Below the pieces are notes generated by a model that was given only the letters and a program-made list of their open reading frames with translations, had not been told where the DNA came from and searched no databases. DNA of 64,000 nucleotides, from contig NC_053419.1 in NCBI RefSeq assembly GCF_016859285.1, positions 13,110,501 to 13,174,500 of the forward strand, read 5' to 3'. Both the position numbers and the translations under genes were made by a program. The stretch comes from Xiphias gladius (Eukaryota; Chordata; Actinopteri; Istiophoriformes; Xiphiidae). Below are positions 48,348-59,905 of this stretch, one piece after another; position 1 is the stretch's first letter; the number at the start of each line of letters is the position of its first letter.

Positions 48348-49444
48348 ATGGGTGAAAAAAATAAAATATTATCTCGCCCCATTTTCCGCCGAGATGTCAG
48401 CTGGGATCCTTTCCCGGACTGGACGCAGCCGAGCCGCATCTTTGCGCAGGATTTTGGCCTCCCTCCTTTCCTGGAGCCTAGTGATCTGGACTGGATAGAC
48501 TGGGCGAAGAAGAGACTGGCAACATTCTCCTGGCCAGGGTACACACAAATACCCCTTCTGCCCCCATTCAGAGCTCAGCACCCTGCGGCGTTGAACCAAA
48601 AGGACCTGAGACAACTGACAAGTGGAGTGTCAGAGATCCGAACAGGGCAGGACAGCTGGAAGATTAACCTGGATGTCAATCACTTCTCGCCTGAGGAGAT
48701 TACAATCACAACAAAGGAGGGCTACCTGCAAATATCAGGTACTGCACGTGCTCATTTGATTGACCACAAGCTAGATTTGAGATGAATTATGTGATGAAAA
48801 CTAAGTAAAAGCATCATAGCAAGTTGTGAATGGGCTGCTATGCTATTTATTATTTTTACATTTTGTATTTGTTACTATTTCTGTGTTTCATTTCAAGGAA
48901 AGCATGAAGAGAGGCAAGATGAGCATGGATTGGTTTCAAGATGCTTCACTCGGAAATATAAGTAGGTTGTCTCGGAGAATATGAAAAATTTTGAGAAAAA
49001 AATTTGAATAATTTCACATTAAACATGCAGTCTATTGTATTAGCAGTCCTACTAAAGCAAACAAATGCTGAACATTTCATAAGGTAAGAGGTCCATAAAA
49101 ACACATGATGATAAGGTATCCTGGAGCAACAGGGGCCACATATTGACACTGGCTAAACTGATCTGCCAACAGAGAAATGTACACACAGAGGTAACAAAGA
49201 AAAGTTTGCTCAACTATGCAATGACTGCAATTTGCTTGAGTTGACGTGTAGTTTGCTGATAAATATTCTCGTCATTTGCTCAAGGTTGCTGCAGGGGGTG
49301 GACTTGAAGCACATCAGTTCATCGTTGTCTGGCGACGGAGTCCTGTCTGTAGAGGCTCCTGCTCCTGGGACATCCATTGGCCACCTGGCCAATGAACTTG
49401 TCATACCTGTTCAGATCAGACAGAGGGAGGATGGTGAAAAGTGA
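48348..49444 (+). CDS. HSPB1-like small heat shock protein
   Basis: Holdase chaperone of the alpha-crystallin family. Three exons, 48348-48738, 48898-48961 and 49285-49444, join in phase to give 204 residues; three exons is the usual HSPB1 structure. Seen: SWDPFPDW at 18-25 and SWPGY (the HSPB1-type WDPF and SWPG boxes), RDVS with an RxxS site at Ser18, [20 protein letters not shown] opening the crystallin domain, [11 protein letters not shown], then SRCFTRKY (145-151) with the conserved Arg and the HSPB1-type Cys146, and C-terminal VIPVQI in place of the usual I-P-V motif. The N-terminal 15 residues and the [12 protein letters not shown] insert are unlike mammalian HSPB1, so it could be a fish-specific paralogue (for example an hspb15-type gene) rather than the true orthologue; I leave the symbol blank. 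Confidence 0.88.
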
Positions 49445-49999
49445 AACCAGTGAGCAGAACCTGAAACTGTTCTCAGACGTAGCCCAAGTTGTGCGTAGCA
49501 ACCTTAGTAGCACTGACATGAAGAAGAAAAAACAGTTTGCTAAAGCTTACTAAAAGGGATTTACTGTAACAAAAAGCTTGTTTACCTGACATGAGATACT
49601 GTCTGCATTACCTGTAATGCAGTATCACCACTGCAGTAACCATGTCACAGTTACTTTTTGTCTTAAAATGAAATGCAAATTCATCAAAGCAAAACAGAAC
49701 ATACGTTGAAAATGAGGAATAACTTTTGCATGGCCTGGCATTTCAAATACAACATGGTTAGTAGTTTTTCATGCACTTCTAATGTCATCATTTCTTCTCT
49801 ATAATAGGGCACTAAAATTAATTGGGTTGAGTTTTATTTTGCTTTTGAGGCAGAGAAACACTGGAAAAGCCACAGTACAGATTCATTTTGTGCATTTGTA
49901 CTGGAAGTTGTACATTAATGTCATCAATAACCAGCCTTATGAAGCTGTCTTGATATATTATAATCTTCAACAAATGTATTAAACAGCTCCTGTCATACA

Positions 50000-50005
50000 A
50001 ATAAA
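50000..50005 (+). promoter_or_regulatory. Poly(A) signal AATAAA, HSPB1-like gene
   Basis: It lies in ACAAATAAAAAAAG, 556 bases after the stop codon. Confidence 0.45.
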
Positions 50006-51774
50006 AAAAGAACATGATTTTCTCCTTTCATTGCTGATGCATTCATTAGGAGATTATAAAATTAGTAGGAACCAGTTTAATCTGTATTATTTGTTCATCC
50101 ATTGTTTGTCTATTTCTTATGGCATGCCAAAAATACTTGTCAAATGGTTCACTGACAGTGGGCGCGGCGATCCTATTTACTGTAATATTCAGCCATTTTT
50201 TTCCTCTTCACGAGACGGTTCTGTGAATGGTATTTATTTTATTTATCCATGTAGCCCGTTGTCAACAACTTGTCTCAATGACCAGCCAATAATCAGCCAA
50301 TGTAGATCTTACTAATCACCTGTTAGAGGGTTTATCACACCAAATTATCCTAAAAGACCCAGTTCAGATTCATGTTTTATACTCCAACTAAAATCCCTAA
50401 ATGTGAGACATGATGCAAAATGTCAAAGTAAAAAAAAAAAGCATAAAGGGGAATGAAATAAAGTTATTCCATTAGTGCGAAATTACACTTTCATGTACAT
50501 AATCAGTTTCATCTCTGCAAATGCCATGGAGGTTGAAAGGGTCAAGAGCTAAATTCGGGTGGTGATCTCATCTGATGGAGACAAAATCATTAAAAAGTAA
50601 ACAGTGACATCTAGTGTTCGATTAGGGTATTACATGGTAACGTAAATAAGTTCCTGTCCTGTGTGCCATCACATGGATAAATGCAGTAACGCAAATAACT
50701 GTTGAAAATAAAGAAGTTACAGTGATAATACATACACAAATATAACTGATTCTGATTATTTGATTTCTTTCTTGGCTTTATTTGTTGATTATCCAACCAG
50801 TGGTCAGCTATGAAATGCAAATACTTACGAAATCATTGAAGAGCAGTTTGATGAATTAACTAAAGGTGTTTTTTTTTTAACTGATTTTTGCGTACATTAT
50901 AAAATGGCAACGTGTGAATACGAAACGTAAGAGTGGCAGTCTCCACAAGCAGAGAACCTAACCATACAACCATCTCTAAAGACAAATGCCTCTTCAAACT
51001 GACACTGCAGAGAGAACTTACAGACTCTCTCCGCAATACTACCACACTGGTTCTTCACAGTAATATTTTCCAGTTCTTGTTTTGGTTTGTCATTAAGATA
51101 TGTTTAATGATGTGTCATTTTAAATAAAGAAGATCTTAAAATGTTGTGAATTCAGCTCGGACAATAGCTTTGTCCAACACCATCCAATGGTGGCTCTGTG
51201 CACCTCATCTAGTCAAGGCCTTCTCTGTCGCAGCCCTGTCACTGATGTTCATGTACAGAAGTTTCAGATATCCTAGCCTCCTTCCACCATCCATCATCAA
51301 CCTCACAGTCACCAGCATGTACACTATATATATTTGATCACTAGACCTTTGAGGTCTCAAGCCAAAAAAACGTGCTCAGTAACAGAAGACCAAACAACAC
51401 CTCAGGACATGTTCCACTTCAAACAAATATACAGCTGGACCCCTCACGAATACAATTCAAAGTCCATTTTATGGTGTGTATATACTTTGGTCTGTGACAA
51501 TATCTCTAAGCTGAATTGGGATTTATGCAGGTTAAAGTATAGTGATTTAAAATGTGAAATTTAATACTTGAATATTATAAAGCAAAGCAAACATCTAGGT
51601 GGAGCAAACCTGAAACCCAGAGCCTGTTTTCACAGTGCCAGCTAACACAATAGTTGTATAGGAGTTAGACCCGCAGCAGCACAAACCAGAAAAAGTAAAA
51701 AACGTCAAAGAAAATGTAAGCATGCCTCAGGCAGAAGAAAATTTGTATTGAGATGTTGCTGTAAGTGATTGATA

Positions 51775-52070
51775 GGGGACTGCTAGGTGGTTTCTATGTG
51801 ACTACTAGCATGTCACTAGATGTTTTTTCTGTGTTTGTTGCTTGTTCATGGGTGGTTGCTATGGTGTTTTAAATGTCTGGCAGGGTTGTTAGGGCATTTC
51901 AAGGTAGCTGGTAGTTGGTTGCTTGGATGTTTTGCAGGGTTGCTAGGGTAGTACTAGGTGGTTGTTAAGTGGTTGCTAAGGTGTTTGTAGGTGGTTAGTA
52001 GGGTGTATGAGGTGGTTGTCATGGTAATTTCCTGTGGTTGGTGTACTGCATGGTTGCCAAGGCGTACTTT
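51775..52070. repeat. Degenerate minisatellite, GGTGGTTGCTAGGGTGTT-like units
   Basis: Many imperfect short units share GGTTGCTAGG, GGTGGTTG and AGGGTGTT. Units drift in length from about 8 to 20 bases. Confidence 0.7.
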
Positions 52071-52480
52071 GTGTTTGCAGTAGTCATAGAAGTAATAATA
52101 ATAGTGCTGGTGGTAGCGGCAGCAGTACTGGTGATGGACACTATGCATTTGATACAATGAGATATATTCAGAACCATGGGGAGAGACTGGATTTAAATGT
52201 TTGTCTGTGTCACTCTCCAGCAGCCTCATGAAGCAGCAATAGGAACAATAGAAGTCAAAAATATTCAGGTTTATGGTTTAAGTGTCTTTGCTTCATTATA
52301 ACTGCAAAATATGAGTAATCTTCACAGTTCACAGAGGATGTTTTTTGATCTGAATGTGGGTCTTATTTTCCCATTTTCAAAAGGAGTTTTGAAAAAGTAT
52401 CATAGAAGCTGCTCTATTAGTCTATAGGTTTGATGTAATTTGATGTGGGATTTGAAAAAGGGGGGGATTAGTTGAAAATG

Positions 52481-52539
<59 letters not shown>

Positions 52540-52570
52540 CAATAATAATAATAATAACAATAATAATAAT
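52481..52570. repeat. (TAA)n microsatellite
   Basis: About 30 ATA/TAA units are interrupted twice by AAC. It is read as poly-Ile on the minus strand, which is an artefact. Confidence 0.95.
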
Positions 52571-52798
52571 GTAATTTGTATACATTTTTACAAAAAACGA
52601 TTTACATATGTGATATCTACATAAAGTGGACATTGTTCTTCCCCTATAATTTCATTTCATTATTGACATTTATGATTTTGAATAGCTTCAGGCTTTCTGA
52701 GATGTGCCTGTAGTATTGCTGTATCTCTTTAAAGGAAGGGGGAGTGTAGAAGAGGGACAGAGGAAAGAGATGAATAGAAGGCACCAGAACCACCTACC

Positions 52799-53045
52799 AT
52801 GACCAAGTGCGCTGTAAATGTAGGACAGAAATTCGAGTGGAATACAAACGGATCATCAAGCGACATATTCGAGGAAAAACCATGCTTGGATGTGCTTTAT
52901 CTGATTCAAAAAATTTTAAATATGGTACAACATGCGATCATGGGAACACAGGAAAAGTATTTCTTCTCCCAAACATTTCCTGCATTTTGAAACGGAAAAG
53001 AAGAGTGGCAGTGAAATACATCCCTGTGCTTTCTTTCTCCGATTA
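52799..53045 (+). other. Unassigned ORF cluster upstream of taok3; possible first exon
   Basis: A purine-rich run (52735-52790) leads to an ATG at 52799 (MTKCAVNVGQKFEWNTNGSS, 63 codons). A second frame stays open for 80 codons to 53055, with a basic product (KRIIKRHIRGKT, ILKRKRRVAVKYI). Neither matches a family I know. The position suggests a possible untranslated or alternative first exon for the taok3 block. Confidence 0.25.
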
Positions 53046-53377
53046 TCAATGGTAGGCATTGCATAATTCACCCTTATCCACCGGAGCCATTTGGTTTCTC
53101 CTCTTTGGGAAGAGGGGGACGCCAGAAAAAAACGACTACATCCAGTAGCTGCCTCCTCGGTGGTGCCTGCAATTGTTTGGCAATGCCCTTTTCTCTCATA
53201 GGAAGGACTTGCAGACAGTAGCGGGGGAACAAGCAGGGGAAGGATGCATTTAACGCTGGATGTGTGCTGCATTCAGGGAGATTCGGCAGTAATAGCAGCT
53301 CTAGCAGAAACAGCGAGTGCGGAGGGCCTGGGAAGCACCCAGCCCCACTATCTCCTCCTTTTCCTCCCCCCCTGCAG

Positions 53378-56300
53378 GACCATGCTTGCGTGAGGGATGA
53401 GGCTGTGCACAGGGACACCAGGCCAGAGCTGCGGCCTACTTCTCACAAGAGCCGGTCTCTCGACTGCAAGATCTGTGAACACATTGCAACCATCAAATCA
53501 GCATCTTTGGTACGCAGCTCCCTCTCTCCATCGTTTGCATAAAAATACGTGTGTGTGTGTGTGTGTGTGTGTGCGTGCGTGCGTGCGACGCGCGCGCATG
53601 TTTGTGTATGTGTGTGCGTGCTTGTGGGGGGGTGAGGGGGGGGCGCGCTGGGTGAGGAGGGGAGGGAAGGGGTGTCTGCGTTCTCAGCTGTACATCTGTA
53701 GTCATGGCAACCAGATCCTGTTAATGGATGTCATTTTTTCCATCCTCAGCTTCTCTCTCTGCCTCTGCTTTTATGTGTGTGCATTGCATTTATATGTATT
53801 CCATGTAAATCTCTTCCTTCTATTACCAATGAGATTTCATTTATGTCATAGATTTTAAAAGGTGTGTTTCCACGTCTTCTCTCAATGGTCATTTTAGATT
53901 GTTGTCTCACTGACTGGTCTTGATCCTAATCTTTACATCATATAGCTATTACTTGCTTATTGGAAAGGACACTGGAGGTATTGACTGATTAATTCATGTT
54001 GCTTGACATTATCATGAGTTACTCTATGCAGAATTTTAAATGGGATTAAACAGCAGAGGCTCTTAAATTGATTCCACTGAGATTTTTGTGTCACATATAA
54101 CCCCTTTTTAAATTATTAGGTTAGTCTAGTAATCTGAGAACTGATTACTTTTCTTTGAAAGGATTGTTCATTGCCACTGTAATGTATGTGGTCTGTGTTG
54201 AGGCCACAGTCTCTGACTTACCAGCTGTCTCTCTTCTGTTTTTCTGTCTCCACTGTGGCAGTTGTTTCTCACTTCCTGCCTCCTGTGTTCCTCTGTGTAG
54301 GTCTTCAGGTAGATCCAGGAGCATGAGCAGGACTTTGAGCTGCGGGAGCAGATGTCTGGGTATAAGCGCATGCGGCGGCAGCACCAGAAGCAGCTGATCG
54401 CCCTGGAGAACAGGCTAAAGGCCGAGATGGATGAGCATAGGCTCCGGCTGCAGAAGGAATTAGAGACACATGCGAACAACACTTACATTGAGCTGGAAAG
54501 ACTGGCCAAACGCCACGCTGCTCAAACGGACAAAGAGGTACAGCCTCTAAAGCAGGTGTTACTTATGAATGATGTGGAAACTACAGTGTGGTTTCATTCA
54601 CTTTAAGTCACACAGTGTTTGTACAGGCATTTTTGGGTGATCATTCTAACACTTTAATGTCTCCTCACAGATGAAGTCAGTTGCAGCAGAAGAGAGGAGG
54701 ATCCAGCAACAGATTGTTGCTCAGCAAAAGAAAGAGCTGACTACTTTCTTAGAGAACCAGAAAAAGGAGTACAGGCTGTGCAAAGAGAAGATCAAAGAAG
54801 TAAATATCGTAAACAAACAAAATACAAAATTTATGAACTTATACATCTCTTAAATATGCAACACATATTCTCAGACAATTTCAATGAGATTGTCTTCAGA
54901 TCATACAAACTCTACTCACTGTGTTCCGAAATTTTTGTGTTTTTTATGTGTTAAGGAGATGAATGAAGACCCTTGCACACCCAAGGAGGAGAAGCAGGAG
55001 CGTCTGTCCAGGCACAAAGAAACAATGCAGCGCTCTCAGGCTGAGGAGGAAGCTCATCTGCTGGCCCAGCAGAGGCTGGTCTACGACCGGAGCTGCAGGG
55101 CCCTCAAACGCCGGAGCCTGATCCGAAGGCATGAGTTTGAGCAGGAGCAGCTGAGAGAGGTAGTGAGACTTCATGACATTAAATAACAATATGTGTAAGA
55201 AAAAATAAAAAAAATGAAAAAATGCAGTCACAAAAGATGTTTAGACACAAGAACATTTTGTAAAATGGACATTGTTATGACCAAAACAAGACCAGATTCC
55301 ACAGAAAGCTAAATTCTTTTATACGGATGACTTTTGATTTATTTAATTGTCAGGGAAAAGGCATTGTTGAGTGGAAAGCTAGTCCTTCTCAGTAAGAAAG
55401 GGATTGAACAAGACAATAAACACAGTGGCCTTTAGGACACTTCATTCAAACCCTATAAAATATTTTCAATCTCGAGCTTAAGAAACCATTTCTTTCTAAA
55501 ACTTGAAAAAGTGAGATTAAATAAGGCATCGGTCCACTGAGTAAGCTACAAATGCAGAATTTTCTCTTTTAAGAAACAATTTCCTTGGGAAACCCAGTGA
55601 TTGTTACTTACTACAATTTAAATTTGTATGTCATCTGCATAGATGTATAAAAGACTATATTGTGAAAAACTAGCATGTGAAGTTGAAAAGAAAAGGACAT
55701 CAAAATGAACCGATGGCACCCGTGAAGTGATACTCTGCACAGGTGGTCTAGAAGAATATCATAAGCAAATACTATTTGTGCAATGTAGTGCTCACATGAA
55801 GCAGAAGAAGTACAAAGATTTCTCCACAAAGTAAATGAACCAGCCTTAGAAAATTGTGGAAAGCAGAAATTTCGTATTTTGGTATTAAAAATGGAATTAC
55901 GTCAAACTTCTTTTCCCAGGAGCTGAACAAGAAGAGGACCCAGAAGGAGATGGAACATGCCCTGATGATCCGGCAGGACGAGTCCACCCAGGACCTGGAG
56001 CGAAGGCAGTTGCAGATGCTACAGAAGCTGCGTGTTGAACTCATGCGGTTGCAGCACCAGACAGAGCTCGAAAACCAGGAGGAGTACAACGGCCGGCGGC
56101 AGAGAGAACTACACAGGAAACACAGTCTGGAGCAGCGGCAGCAGCCCAGAAACCTCAAGGTGCATGGAGAATTTTCTTTGCCACTGTACTGTGCATGGTT
56201 ATTTAGTGAGTTAATATCCAGTTAACTTCATTTCAAGAAAGGTTTGCTTAACGGCAAATGGTTCATGATAGAAGGGTAACATATTGGGTTTAAAATGAAA

Positions 56301-59300
56301 GCTCTGCAGGTACTGTACATCTGTCCACTCTACCATCCTGCACTTTAGACATTTGGTAGACCGAAAATGTACTTTGTATTCATATTCTAAATTTTCAAAT
56401 AGAAAACAAAACATCAACCATGTTGCCATGAGAACTGCTTCTTCCAAAACATTGCTGTTATATCTCTAACAAATATGAATATTTCCACCCTCTTTATCTA
56501 TTAATTGACAGTTTTTTTTTGTTTAAGCCACAGTACAGAGGAGAAGTGAAAGCTCACTTATGCAAACTGAAATGTTCAAGGGCACTGCAAAAAATAAATT
56601 CATATATGAATTAATTATTAATACCACTTTATTCACTTTAAAATTATTTATTCCAAATTTAAGGGTAGCTTGAGGCCAAAGTGAAATTAAATTCATACAA
56701 GTTGTCTGGACTCCACATACTAAATGAATCAATCAGATAAATTAAGAAAGATATTGAAAGGGAGTCATATAACTAACTGTTCAGTAGGATTTATTTTGCA
56801 TCCATAACAAAATGAACCAGCACCAAAAAATGTTTTGTGCCGTATTCGGATGACTTTTGATTAATCGTGTTTTACCAATTGTCTGAATGTAACATGAGAG
56901 GACAGGACAATAACATTTTTTTTTAATTTCTATTTTAACTCTCTGCAGACGCTGGAGATGCAGATCAAGAAACAGTTCCAGGATACATGCAAGGTGCAGA
57001 ACAAGCAGTACAAAGCTCTTAGGAACCATCAGCTAGAGGTCTCCCCCAAAGGCGACCATAAAACCATCCTAAAGAGCCTGAAAGAGGAGCAGACACGCAA
57101 GCTGGCTATACTGGCTGAGCAGTACGAGCAGAGCATCAATGAAATGATGGCTTCACAAGCGGTATGAGGATCCTGAAGAATCTTGTCAAGCGTAGCAAAA
57201 GTGGGACTCATAACCTTGTATATTTCTTAGTACAACACATTTGCACTTCACATTAACCTAGTGGTAACAGTGTCCACTATATGTGCATCAGTTTTTGCCA
57301 ACTACATCATGCATTTGAAAATCTAGAACGCTGTTTAATACTTGCTAAAAACTGTTGGCCTGCAGTTTGATAAATGAGGCCAAACCTAGGCTTGCTGCTA
57401 ATGTGTTTGTGACTACCTTTGTCTCGCTGGGGCTTTAGATGCGATTAGAAGCAGAGCAGGAAACAGAGTGCCAAGCTCTGAAGCAGCAGCTGAAGCAAGA
57501 GATGGAGCTCCTGGACGCCTACCAGAGAAAAACCAAGTCACAGATGGAGACCCAACATGAGCGAGAGCAGCAGAAACTTGAGCAGAAGGTCTCCATACGC
57601 AGAGCGCACCTTGAACAGAAGGTAGGTTTAAGATGGAAGCCATTCTGAAATACTTGAAATAAATGCAGCCAAACTGAAGAAATTACCACGGCATAGGTAG
57701 GCAGATAGATAAATATTCATCAACTCCTAGTGGTTGGTTGGGATATCTGCAAAGGTTGGGTGTTGCCCTACTTGTGGATCTGATTGCTGGCAGGTGAAAA
57801 GAAGTGGCTGGTGACATCAGAGCCCTGCAGCCCTCCCCAGGTCAACAGTAGAGTTGATAAAAAGGACTGTCGTGTGTAGGAAATTGAGGATTCCAAACTG
57901 GATAAAAATCCATATAAATAAATAAATACAAAAAAGTTTGTTCTTGGGGGATGGTGTTAGAGGAAAAGTCAAGGATACTTTTAAAAGGTTCATTCAAAGG
58001 CCTCTATTAACCGTTTTGTTTTGTTGACACTGGCTTTACTTTCACATTGTGAGGGATCCCATAGTCCCCAATCCGGTATGTGTGAAATACAATCATTGCA
58101 AAATCAATATAGTCAGATACTTTTAGCCATGCTGATGGCAATGGAAGGCCATGTCTGTCAGGTTGTCGGTCCATCACTCCGGCCCAGACTGAAAAATCTT
58201 AACAACTTTTAGATGGATTGCCATGAAATATAGTACAGACATTTATGGTCCCCAGAGGACGAAACCTACTGTCTTTAGTGATCTCTGACCTTTCTAGCCC
58301 ATCAGCTTTTTGATGTGTGATTGTTAGTGATTACTGGATGTATTACTATGAAATGTAATGCAGACATTCATGCCCCCATCAGGATTTGGGGGCCATCATC
58401 AGTAAAAATTTGAATTTGTTCAATACTTTGGTTAATAACTACATACCTTCAAAAATAACAAAATTCCCATCAGCCTCAGGCGCGCTTTGTGTTTTGGGCT
58501 AATTAGCAAATGTTAGCATGTTAACATGGTGAACTAAGATGTTGAAAATGGTAAACATGATACCTGCTTAGCATCAGAATGTTTACATTGTCATTGCAAG
58601 CATGTTAGCATTACAAGCGTGTTGACTATGGCATGTAGCTCAAAGCACTGCTGTGTCAAAGTACAGCCTCACAGAGTTGCTAGCGTGGCTGTAGACACTT
58701 GGCCTTACTTTTCTCCTTACCTTATTAAAACCATATATGCAGAAAAGAACTTAAGTTGTAACACTTTGCTTTAAACAGGGCTTGCACATTAGATGACGGT
58801 GACAAAATACGGAAATAATCATTAGGCATTGTTATTAAACCAAATAAGGAAATGTTTCATGTTTTATAAGTTTTATGGGGTCTGCATGAACAAATTACTT
58901 GACAAAAAGTCATTCACAGATGATTATTAATGATTCTAGATTATGTTGTGTGCAAAGCTGATGTTTTTGGCCCAAGGGGCGATGGTGCATTAAAGCTATG
59001 AGAGAGTACAAAGTGGAAAGGGCTCATCCACTAGGGAGCATGAGCAAGCATATTGTACAGTACAGTATTCCAACCTGCTTACTGGATTTTTTCAAAAGTT
59101 TCTTTAGTAAAAGTGGCAATTCAGTATGAGATGGCTAAGACTGAAACTGCAAATGCAACTAGCAGCTGGACTCATTAATGTCTGGCAATTTTGCTTAAAA
59201 ATGACTTAAATGATTTGAATCAATGATTAAAATAGTTGGAGAATAAGTCTGTGTTGATTGACATATCAACTAATCGTTTCAGCTTTAGAGGTGTCACTAA

Positions 59301-59682
59301 AGGTCACGAGAGCTACCACTGACAGTAAGATAATACTTTAGGAACCATGAATATACATATTAAATTTCACGGCAATCTGGCAAGTAGCTTTTATGATTTT
59401 GTACAGTGAGAGTGTCAGAGTTGGCGACAACAATGCTACGTCGCTATCAGGGCAAAACGCAAGCTCAATTTTAGTTTCAATCTAACGAAATAAATACCAT
59501 CATGTTTTATTCGATTGCAGATTGAGGAGGAACTGGCCGCACTTCAGAAGGAACGTACTGAAAGGATCAAGCACTTGTTGGAACGTCAGGACAGAGAAAT
59601 TAACGCTTTTGACACAGAAAGTAGAAGTCTCAGCTTTGGAAGCCTGGGATCTCTGGACTTCCCCAAAGAAGACAACAGATGA
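53378..59682 (+). CDS. taok3: TAO kinase 3-like C-terminal coiled-coil region, kinase domain absent
   Basis: Eight exons continue in phase to a stop: 53378-53509, 54313-54537, 54671-54799, 54956-55159, 55920-56159, 56949-57161, 57439-57621, 59521-59682; 495 codons. They match the second half of TAOK3 (about 898 residues) from [10 protein letters not shown] through [57 protein letters not shown] and [20 protein letters not shown] to the family-specific end [10 protein letters not shown]. The charged heptad-rich sequence predicts a long coiled coil. TAOK1 and TAOK2 have a different, longer tail. Odd: no kinase exon lies upstream, and no in-frame ATG occurs in the first exon. The acceptor after 54300 would give V-F-R-stop, with TAG at 54310-54312 where Gln is expected; acceptor 54312 avoids it. 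An in-frame Met at 54352 would give 438 residues. Fragment, pseudogene or short gene is unresolved. Confidence 0.8.
53549..53680. repeat. (GT)n / GCGTGC alternating tract followed by a G-rich run
   Basis: A perfect GT run from about 53549 becomes GCGTGCGACGCGCGCGCATG and TGTGTATGTGTGTGCGTGC. G-rich sequence with GGGGGGG, GGGGGGGG, GGGGAGGG and GGGG follows. It starts 40 bases after the first taok3 exon. Confidence 0.85.
58150..58710. repeat. Dispersed repeat, 'TTGATGGATTGCCATGAAAT' family, copy 3 (longest; taok3 intron 7)
   Basis: Blocks are TTTTAGATGGATTGCCATGA, ACAGACATTTATGGTCCCCA, CAATACTTTGG, CCCATCAGCCTCAGG, AATGTTAGCATGTTAACATG, AGCATGTTAGCATTACAAGC and CCTCACAGAGTTGCTAGCG. It sits in the 1.9 kb last intron. 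A short ATCGATTAATC-family remnant follows at about 59200-59290. Confidence 0.65.
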
Positions 59683-59899
59683 AAGTGGACTTATCTTTAG
59701 AGGACAACATATCTGTGCCCTTTTCATATCGACTTGACCGTTTGTCACATCCATGGTGACAAAGCTGGATAACTTTCTCCATTGCTTTTCTTCTCTCTTA
59801 GATAGTGCATCTTTGAATCGAGGTGTTACGTGCAATGAGAACTTCTTGTGTGAAACTTGAAGGGGGAAAGTAAAACAAAAGAATCTGCAACAACGTGTC

Positions 59900-59905
59900 A
59901 ATAAA
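59900..59905 (+). promoter_or_regulatory. Poly(A) signal AATAAA, taok3 block
   Basis: It lies in GTCAATAAAAATC, 218 bases after the stop codon. Further AATAAA motifs near 59.99 and 60.53 kb allow longer 3' UTRs. Confidence 0.45.

Larger units (their letters stand above)
50010..53377. other. Gene-poor region upstream of the taok3 block
   Basis: I searched for TAO kinase-domain exons (glycine loop, HRD, DFG/APE motifs) and found none. Contents: AT-rich unique sequence, a minisatellite (51775-52070), a TAA microsatellite (52481-52570), and an exon-like stretch with short ORFs at 52799-53045. The last 300 bases become CpG-richer. TAG at 53219-53221 closes the reading frame upstream of the first recognised taok3 exon. 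Confidence 0.5.

Noticed and set aside
52400-52633. 77-codon minus ORF rich in Ile
   Set aside because: It is a translation of the TAA microsatellite, not a gene.
53397-53858. 153-codon plus ORF overlapping the first taok3 exon
   Set aside because: Wrong frame relative to the conserved [10 protein letters not shown] frame, and it runs through the GT microsatellite (CVCVCV product).
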